From Paraconiothyrium sp. Pb-2020 (taxonomy: Eukaryota; Ascomycota; Dothideomycetes; Pleosporales; Didymosphaeriaceae), in contig JAJUBI010000002.1 of the NCBI GenBank assembly GCA_022419385.1, positions 4,402,001 to 4,466,000 on the forward strand: DNA of 64,000 nucleotides, given 5' to 3'. Made by a program: the position numbers and the translations under genes. The notes under the pieces are model-generated. The model searched no databases. It was not told where the DNA came from and saw only the letters and a list, made by a program, of their open reading frames with translations. Shown in pieces: positions 56,935 through 64,000 of the stretch (positions are counted from its first letter, which is position 1; each line of letters starts with the position of its first letter).

Positions 56935-57058
56935 TCAAACGCCAGCCAGCAGATCTCTAGAGTCATCAGTCACCCTCGCCTTTTCGCCGCTGCCGCCGCT
57001 TCCACCCCGCCCTCCTCGACCTCCACGGCCACCCCTTCCTCTGTCTCCCTTACCACCT
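56935..57058 (-). other. RGG-rich open stretch directly after the tpt1 stop, in a shifted frame
   Basis: Just past the tpt1 stop the minus strand encodes GGKGDRGRGGRGGRGG-type sequence up to a TGA at 56935, in a different frame that is also open through the last 20 codons of tpt1. It may be 3' UTR low complexity, or an alternative C-terminus reached by frameshift or rare splicing. Confidence 0.35.
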
Positions 57059-57904
57059 CTACTTCCAATACCCTTCTGCGTCCATATCCACGACCACGCC
57101 ATCTGGTAGTACACCTCCACTCATCAACACATCTCCGCCCTTCTTTCTACTCTCCACCCTCTTGAAGAACTCATACGGCAGGAGCCCCTTCTCGTTCCCC
57201 TCTGACAGAATGACTCCATTCTCGCTTACGAAGAACTTAATCCCCGCCTCGAGCGCAGCCTTGATGTCGATGTAAATGAGCACAGTCGACGACTTCCTCA
57301 TCCCAGAAATAACCGGCGGCGCCTCTTTTCCCTCTCCCGTCGCTTCCCTAGCATCCAGCGCCTTGAACCCTGCCGGTAATCCAGATGCAAAGTGGATATG
57401 ATTCCTCGTCATGCGCCTCAAGCCTCCACTTTTCAAAATCAGATTCCACGCCGCCTCGTCCGTCCCATGCACAACGACATCCGGCACATTCCCCTTCTCC
57501 ACTGTGATAGGCGTCAACAAACCCTCCGTATCAACCTTGATACTATGCCCCTGATTCGCCCTAATAACCCACCTATCCGCCTCGTCCTCCTCTGCACCAA
57601 CATCAACCCCCTCAACCCCCTCCGCCTCGTTCTCTCCAACTTTCTCCAACCGCTCTTTCAGCACCATAGAGAACCGCTGCTTGTCGTTCGTCCTTACCAT
57701 ATCTCGTAATTCCGGAAACGTGACTTTCAGCTGTGCGAGGCAGCGCGTGCGGAGGGCCTCGTCCACGCCGACATATCCGCCTTTGCCGAGCTTGAGACCT
57801 TCGGAGTTTGCGCCGTGTCGGAGCAGCCAGGATACTTTGCGTGAGACTTGTTGTTCGCGGGGAAGAGAAGCAGGGTTGCGGCCGCCGCGGCCGCCGCGCG
57901 CCAT
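57059..57904 (-). CDS. tpt1: tRNA 2'-phosphotransferase (Tpt1/KptA family)
   Basis: This enzyme removes the 2'-phosphate left at the tRNA splice junction, transferring it to NAD+. Single exon, 281 aa. The N-terminus MARGGRGGRNPAS is a short RGG leader. The N-terminal winged-helix lobe has the hallmark VSRKVSWLLRHGA and a GYVGVDEAL segment. The linker then carries RWVIRANQGHS (conserved Arg and His). The C-lobe NAD+-binding part has VVHGTDEAAW, SGGLRRMTRNHIHFA, a conserved arginine in GMRKSSTVLIYID, and FFVSENGVILSEG. All hallmark His/Arg residues are visible. An acidic insertion (about 96-110) lengthens the linker. The gene is expected to be essential. The stop is immediately followed by an RGG-rich frame in another register. 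Confidence 0.94.
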   Translation of the reverse strand: MARGGRGGRNPASLPREQQVSRKVSWLLRHGANSEGLKLGKGGYVGVDEALRTRCLAQLKVTFPELRDMVRTNDKQRFSMVLKERLEKVGENEAEGVEGVDVGAEEDEADRWVIRANQGHSIKVDTEGLLTPITVEKGNVPDVVVHGTDEAAWNLILKSGGLRRMTRNHIHFASGLPAGFKALDAREATGEGKEAPPVISGMRKSSTVLIYIDIKAALEAGIKFFVSENGVILSEGNEKGLLPYEFFKRVESRKKGGDVLMSGGVLPDGVVVDMDAEGYWK

Positions 57905-58895
57905 TGTGACGGCTGCTTGGAAGAGTTTAGGTGGGATTTTGAAGTTCAGTAGACTATAAGGGAATGCGGTTTCTTGGTATGGACATGGACTTGGTTGTCT
58001 GTGTTCGAGTCAAGCTATATGTGGGAGATTATGGGGCGAGATGAGTCGAGTATAGGGTTGCCTGAGGCGGTGGTTGCGCCCTAGGTCAAAAGGGCAAGGG
58101 TAGTGGCGTTTGTGCGGGATATGCGCCACATGTGCGCCACAGTGGCGTGTCCAATCAGATTGTGTCTGCTTCCCTGTCACAATCTCGCATTGCTGCACAG
58201 CCTCGAAAGTATGCAGAAGGTCGGAACGTTCTCCGGTGAGCGCTGATTAGGCGAAGCAGCTCTGCAATGTAGATCACTTGCAATACATGAAACAGCCTAG
58301 TTATACACTTTTGTATTGTCTCATCTACCTGTTCGCTAAATTGCTTGCGCTTCATGACGAAGCGCAAGACAGTAAAGGGTATCGTCCTATAACACCGATC
58401 TTTACAGACGGATAGATGTATGCCAATCCGTCCGAACGCTTACAGCGCCATCTTTTTGAGACCCAAGTACCAAACGCTAGTATTCCAAGGAGAAAAAGAG
58501 TGGGAGAAAGGCGCACGAGATGTATGCGTGCCCTAGATGGTATCATTCCATGCGCAAAATTTTCAAACGAAGGTTGTCGTGAAGGTGGCAACGCAAATGT
58601 GAAGGTCAAATACAAGAATAGTTGGGTATCCTGAATCGGAGTCAAAGGCGGTCGTTTGAGAGTTCCTGCTCTCGCGCAGAAACCTGTCTGGCTGGGGTAT
58701 CATTCCTATTTTCGTCTTCGTCAAACATGCCTTTTAGCTGAGGGAGTCGCACAGCTGTGTTCAACAGGATTAATGTACCGTACGTAGCGTCGCAATCGGT
58801 TGTTCAATTCTCAAGGTGGTCAGGCGGTGCGGTGATAATTCATGTTACGGCCCTTGTGAAATTTTGATGAGGCGGCCGTGTTGACGTTGGAGTCA
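57905..58895. other. Intergenic, about 1 kb
   Basis: tpt1 promoter and 3' flank of the second Zn2Cys6 factor. No gene is supported. Confidence 0.4.
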
Positions 58896-61800
58896 CTACC
58901 AACCCCCCAAATTCGGACCACCAGCACCGTAATGGGGCGGTCCGCCATATCCATGACCGCCACTCAGGCCTAGGCCAGGATCCATAAAGGTTTGCGCCCA
59001 TTCTTCTCCCCCGAATATTTCGTCAAAGTTCATGTTTGTAGGGTTCTGGCCAGGTATTTGAGGTGGAGGCCCATGAGCGTGTGGCTGAGCGGGGAAACTT
59101 CGATGTTGCGCTCCTTGCATAAGGTACATGGGCATCGGCCCTAGGAGTTGTACCTCATTGTCTGGTCGCCTGAGTCCTGGAGGCACATTAGCTAGCGGGC
59201 TTGAAGTGTAAGTTGCAGCGCTTGGCTTGACGTCGACACCAGTGTATTGTGGAGGTAGTTGCGCCATATTCGGCGAGCCGTGCTTGAAGTGATACGCCTG
59301 CGGGTTACTGTTCTCGAAAGTGGTCATGGGCTGGTTTGGATACGCCAAAGGGTCTGCTGACGGGAACATCAAATTGTTGATGTCGACATTGAGCCCTGAT
59401 GCATCAGGCACAGTCGCCGAGGGTGAACCAGCAAGAGGCTGGCCCTGGCGTGGATGAGATCCAACGGTCAAACCATAACTGCCAAGACTGCTGGTAGTGG
59501 CTGATGTTGGAGTCAGGCTTGGTGTCGTTTCAAAATAGTCGTGACCCGGCGTAGCAGTGCTATAGCGGTCAATTCCCAGATTAGATAGATGACTTTGCAA
59601 AAGTGGAATGGCCGTCTTGTTATGAGGTGGCAGTGATTCTGGGAAAGTCGATGCTCGTCTGACGCCCATTGCGATGAAATCCGAATCCTGCTTTAGTGCT
59701 TGCGGCCGGGAATGCATCGATTGCGGTGAACTTGCTTGTCGACGTTTCTTGTTGTCAGTCGGCTCACCTCCACGCTTCACCACTTCAGGTAGTCTGTCGA
59801 AAATACTCTGCACCTGAATTAGAAGGAAAAATAGACGATACACGTTTTTACGTACCTGTAACGTCTCTGAGCATCTGTCCGCGGCGAGACTTCTTTTAGC
59901 GAAATAATCAAGAAGCTCCTTCCCCTCTACGGCTTCCCGGAAAAGTTCCCGGCTAGTCTGACTCGTCGGGTTCTCTAGCACAAAGTAAAGAATAGAAATA
60001 ATAGAGAAGAAGGTGGTGTACATGGAGAACCAGTACGCGCCGACAAGCAAGCCTCGTTTCTTCATTTCTGCGGAAATGTGTATGATGTTGCGCGATACAC
60101 TGATACAAGCAGACGCACAAGCGAACGCCCTTTGGTCGACCGAGGCTTTGCTGCGTTCCGAGCTCGACACGTAATGCAAGAAGGGCCGATATAGAAGCAA
60201 TTGAGCGTGAGCGAACGCCATGCGCAACAGCTGTTGCACTCTGCCATATCGTCAGCTAAACAACCAAAGCTAATGATGACTGTCTACTAACCGAAGAATG
60301 ATGGGTGGGGCTTCACCGCCCGGTTTGAGCGCCATCGGAAGCTCGTCTAGCCATCGCTGCATGCTTTGTTCAATTTCCCGAATCTTGGAATAGCTCACAG
60401 AATAGGTAACTGAGTGCTTCCCGCCATTTTGTGTACCGTTCGTCGGATACACATATTGACAAAGCTTACTGAGAATTCGAACGATTTTTACGTGGGCGTT
60501 AAAAGCGTGCATAATCGAAATTGTGCCCTCGGGCATAGGGAGAATCTCGGTTTCCGTAATATACTCATCGTCAACTTCGGTCGGGTAATCCTGATCGACG
60601 TTTTCGTCTTCGATGAAATGAGGCAGTCCTAACATTGCCCCAACATACGTGTCCATCCTCCAAATAGCCCAGAATAAGCGTTTGCGCGTTTCTGCTTCTA
60701 TTGGTGTGAAGTTTATATTGAACGACCGGTGCATGCCCATTCGAATGGCGGAACGTAAGGCGACACCGATGTAAGAATAACACGTGGACAGCTTAGCTGT
60801 GCTCTGAAGGAATTGTATCATGAATACGATAGCTTGCAAGGACGTTGAATCACGACAGTCCGTGACATCTAGAAGTTGACGTGAAGCTCGAAAAAACTTG
60901 TACCTAGAACAGGTCAGCGCAGAAACATTTGGAGCAGGGTGGGCGGTGTACCCTTCATCGGCATAGCCTTCAACTCCCGCTAGCTCGGCTGCATTAGAAA
61001 CCTTGGGGAAAAGCGTGCCCAGCGCTAGCACAGCATACAGTAGTGGTAGAAAGGTGTTTTCCGCATTACCGTAGTTCTCAGGCGTTATCTCATATATGCG
61101 ATCGAGGGATTTGTAGAATGATGGCAGATGCACGACTCTGAGCATAGCACTAGCATCGATCAAGGCACTGTCGCACAGTGTTCGCGCAATCTTCTTAGGT
61201 GGTAAGTCTGTTCCAGCTGGAAGTGCTGCAGAATCCGCGGGCGAAGGATGAGCAGAATTCGGTGAATCTAGCACTTGAGAAGGCGGCCGGTACTTGAAGA
61301 GTGAAGCAGAGGGTGCTTTGCCACCTATTATGTCTCCGTACTCCTGCTGTATTCTTCGCATGAAGCTCAGTCCTGACGACTGGCCGTGGTAGTCCCAATT
61401 GCCATCCTCGTCAAGGTCCAAATTACCAGTTGCTTTCACCATGGACTCGAGGTGGGAGTCGGCGGCATCCTCGGCCCTGATTGGGTCATCGCGACGTGGC
61501 GCGCTGCGCGGGTCTTGGAATGGTTGTGGTCGGGCTGACGTAGCGGGAAACTGTGGTAGCAATCCACTCTGCAGATGAGCGTCAATGCTGGCATCACCGA
61601 TATCCAGTGTGGGGAACACAATTGACAATATGGTCTTGGCTCGCTTTAGCTGTGACTCCAGCGCTTCGATGTACTGCGGCGCTGCGGTCCGCCGTCGATT
61701 GGAAGGCTGATCGTAAGTACATTCTGCAGGCGTGTTACCAACAGGTGCGCGAGGGGCGAACAGCACGCGACAATGCGGACGCACTTACCATAGCTATATA

Positions 61801-62099
61801 CCGTGCAGTGGGTGCAAGGTTGCTTGCCGTCGCACTTGATTTTCTTTCGGCGGCACTCGTCGCTGGGTTCTGTCAACACTGCACAGCCTCAATCGCCACT
61901 CTGGAACGTACCATGCACGAGTTACCCGCCTTCGCTTCTGCATCGGCCCTGTGGCTGTCTTGTGTGGCTGTTCCTCGCCATCATCGTTGATTGGTGACGT
62001 CTGTTCGTCTCCGTCGGGAGTCTCTTCGAACTGCACCGCGCCGTCATGGGCAGCGTCAGCGGCCTGTACGTCAACAACCGGGGAGGTGGAAGCATCCAT
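58896..62099 (-). CDS. Large Zn2Cys6 transcription factor with fungal-specific MHR domain (B)
   Basis: Model: exons 61912-62099, 61789-61862, 60952-61723, 60292-60903, 59856-60240 and 58896-59813; introns 61863-61911, 61724-61788, 60904-60951, 60241-60291 and 59814-59855; 982 aa. The zinc cluster is assembled over two introns: KRRRVTRAC, DECRRKKIKCDGKQPCTHC, YSYECTYDQ, with Cys at 63, 66, 73, 79, 82 and 89. A linker and dimerisation helix follow (RTAAPQYIEALESQLKRA). The fungal-specific MHR domain covers about 230-560 (SLQAIVFMIQFLQSTAKL, IGVALRSAIRMGMHRS). The C-terminal 300 residues are Pro/Ser/Gly/Gln-rich and end in a Gly-rich acidic-aromatic segment, an activation-type region. The introns at 60904 (48 nt) and 59814 (42 nt) are multiples of three without stops, so they hide in the open frame. 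Target genes are unknown; I avoid a name. Confidence 0.86.
59814..59855 (-). other. 42-nt in-frame intron in Zn2Cys6 factor B
   Basis: Donor GTACGT, a pyrimidine-rich interior and acceptor TTCAG, length 42. Removal joins CSETLQ to VQSIFDRL. Retention would insert 14 mostly hydrophobic residues (VRKNVYRLFFLLIQ) without changing frame. Confidence 0.55.
60904..60951 (-). other. 48-nt in-frame intron in Zn2Cys6 factor B
   Basis: The minus strand has GTACAC at the donor, a GCTGAC branch site and TTCTAG at the acceptor. Removing it joins GYADEG to YKFFRASRQLLD without a frame change. Its translation (YTAHPAPNVSALTCSR) is unlike the surrounding MHR domain. Confidence 0.7.
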
Positions 62100-64000
62100 A
62101 GTGTGGCACGCAGTTGGAGCATCGCAGACTGGGAGGCGCGCAAGCTAAGAAGAATTCAATCAGTTTCGTCGGCTGGCATTGACTAAGCCCTGGGGAGGGG
62201 CGGTGGGAGTGGCTATCCACTGAATTAGAATTCAGGTGGATCCGTGGGCAAGGGCGGAACTGGAGTAGCGCCGAGCCTTCGAGCGTTGGCAATTCGGAGT
62301 CGTCCGCGTAGGCGTCACTGATGATTGAAGAGTGCAGTTGTTTGCTTGGCACACAGGCAGACGGTCTAATGCCGTGGGGATTGGGCAACTCTCGCCGGCG
62401 GCCTCACGCGGGTTCAGGCGCATTTACGAGGGCACATCCAGTAGAGCAACGGCTCTCAGGGTTGGACATGGCGGAAGACGACGACTGCGCCCGCCAAGCT
62501 CGCTTATCTGCAGCCTGTGTTGCAAGCTGTGGCGTCACAGCGCATTGTTGGGCGTCGCGAGGCGCATTGATGCCAATGTGAAAAGAGGGGATCCCGCAGG
62601 AAAGCCACCACTGCCACAGGTTCATGGAGACGCCGAGCAAGTGTGCGGTCGCGCTTGGGCCTGCACCCACTGGTCGTGGCGCGCGCCCGCCAGCACTTGC
62701 TCCCTTAACCCGTAAATCCGTGTTGACGTCTTGCTACGTGAGGGTTGCAGCGGGAGAGTGATCGTCTGTTCCATTGCAGGCTGCCCCGCTGAATCCGTTC
62801 TCTTGCTGTTCTGCCAGGCTGATGCTGCTTGGGGCATCGATCAGCACGGATAAACCGTGCCGGAGTTGTTTATGGCGTATTGGAGCCTCGTGGAAGCCAA
62901 GCCGCCGTTGCCCACTTTCGTATCCTCGCTCGGTCTCACGCAGTGTGCGAGGATCCGAAGCCCTGTCTTTCCACCCCCACCGCTGCCACCAGCCATCTCA
63001 AGCCACCATGGCGTCACCAATTGGAAACCACTGTGACTGAGGTGGCATACCACACCATTCCGCTTGCAGAACAGGCGGAACTTAGGGGATTTGACGACTG
63101 TACCTTTGACGTCGCAGTCTGTTGCCGCAACCCGTTATATTGCAGATGCAAAGACTGCTCAAGCTGGGATCGAATATCGGAAAGGCTCCGGGCGACAACA
63201 ACTCAAGTCTCCAACATTGGAAATCTTTGTGGCTCGTGAGGCTCCACTCCGGTGCGCGTGGTACCTCTGAAAATGTGCTTGCAATGTGACCGGCTTCTAA
63301 TTGAGTGGGCCCACCTCCAGCACGATGGATAACCTAACACTCATGCATGAGGCATCCTTGCACAGCCATCCTGGAGTGGAAGACGGTTGTATTGGAAGCA
63401 AGGAACGGCCACGTATTCCCTGTTCGCTTCGTAGGCGCTCCGTGAATCGTGAAATATATTGTGCATTTCCACGCAGGTTTGATTTCTGGGGAAACAGCCG
63501 GTGTGTCTTCTCTCACCGGGAGCGTAGTAAAGGTCGAACGTGGCAGAATCAGCAATCAAATCTCGGCGAGGTACCGTCTCGTTGGGGCACGGTACAAATT
63601 GTCTGTGACCGAGGCTGCAGGTCTCACTCGCTGTGGCACGCCGGTCTGATGAATCAAGCCCGTCATGCTACTCTAATTTCTGACGGGCACCTTCGTACGA
63701 AGACCCCACGATGGTTTGTTAGCTGCCCAGCGACCGTAGTGTGGAAGCCCGGGTTTTCTAGCGCCCTCCCATGCTTCGGGTGCAGCCACAAGCATAGGCA
63801 CGGCTGCACATTACGTACTATTCCTGTGGGCTAGCTGCTCGGGGAAACCCTGGCGAGTTACCGCCACTTTGAGGCGGCTTGACCGCTCCACTCGCCTCAA
63901 TTTACGGCCTCGGACATAAAGCGGATAAGTCAGTGATGCGCTCCGATCCGATATGACTTATCGTCTTCGATCACTGATCGGTCATTTCTTTTCTTCGCAT
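62100..64000. other. Upstream region of Zn2Cys6 factor B, 1.9 kb
   Basis: Large regulators often have long promoters and leaders, which fits this gene-free interval. Overlapping frames on both strands lack any domain or consistent codon texture. The one specific element I see is the inverted repeat near the window end. Confidence 0.45.
63924..63962. promoter_or_regulatory. Inverted repeat containing two GATA sites
   Basis: GATAAGTCA at 63924-63932 is mirrored exactly by TGACTTATC at 63954-63962, with a 21-base spacer. Each arm contains GATAAG, the consensus of fungal GATA factors, and TGA(C)-type half-sites. It may be a regulatory site or a stem-loop; function is inferred only. Confidence 0.4.

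Noticed and set aside
63301..63834. 177-codon plus-strand frame near the window end
   Set aside because: Ser/Cys/Arg/His-rich mixture with no family, and competing open frames on the other strand; looks like chance.

Overview
The window is nuclear DNA from a filamentous ascomycete (Pezizomycotina, probably Dothideomycetes; the class is inferred, not proven). The evidence is short GT-AG introns (42 to 167 nt) with CTRAY-type branch points, Zn2Cys6 and bZIP regulators, lineage-type F-box/ankyrin and BTB orphans, a KU80 gene, and secreted plant-cell-wall and protein hydrolases. I rebuilt gene models by joining open frames across introns, so most genes are longer than any single open frame. I recognised no rRNA, tRNA, CRISPR array or intact transposon.

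Layout. 0-7.4 kb: the 3' part of KU80 (cut by the window edge), two tandem F-box-like/ankyrin paralogs on the minus strand, and a BTB gene. 7.4-11.2 kb: a gene-free, repeat-derived block holding diverged duplicated units. 11.3-21.1 kb: a minus-strand run of three secreted hydrolases (endopolygalacturonase, S10 serine carboxypeptidase, sedolisin protease) with a HAD phosphatase and a serine racemase/threonine dehydratase-like enzyme between them. 22.8-27.6 kb: a lineage-type orphan, a short-chain dehydrogenase and a probably frameshifted orphan gene. 28.4-35.8 kb: minus-strand pyruvate decarboxylase-like enzyme, intradiol ring-cleavage dioxygenase, a small hydrophilic protein and a Mup1-type methionine permease. 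37.4-39.5 kb: an RBR (RING-IBR-RING) ubiquitin ligase. 40.5-44.5 kb: an Stm1/HABP4 ribosome-associated RGG protein with tiny 5' exons, a doubtful orphan and a bZIP factor. 44.5-46.9 kb: a long GC-rich divergent promoter region between the bZIP gene and an alpha-arrestin gene (46.9-49.6 kb). 49.6-53 kb: mostly non-coding, with one small two-exon gene. 53-55.4 kb: a Zn2Cys6 factor. 57.1-57.9 kb: tRNA 2'-phosphotransferase. 58.9-62.1 kb: a second, larger Zn2Cys6 factor, two of whose introns are multiples of three. 62.1-64 kb: its upstream region, with a GATA-containing inverted repeat.

Functional reading. The window is mostly ordinary chromosome-core sequence (DNA repair, tRNA splicing, translation, ubiquitin, transport) with a secreted-hydrolase block typical of a plant-associated fungus and several fast-evolving orphans. 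I found no clear new multi-gene system. The best leads are the tandem F-box/ankyrin pair, the degenerate repeat block, an in-frame TGA just before the arrestin start, an N-myristoylation signal on the RBR ligase, and hidden in-frame introns in the large Zn2Cys6 factor.
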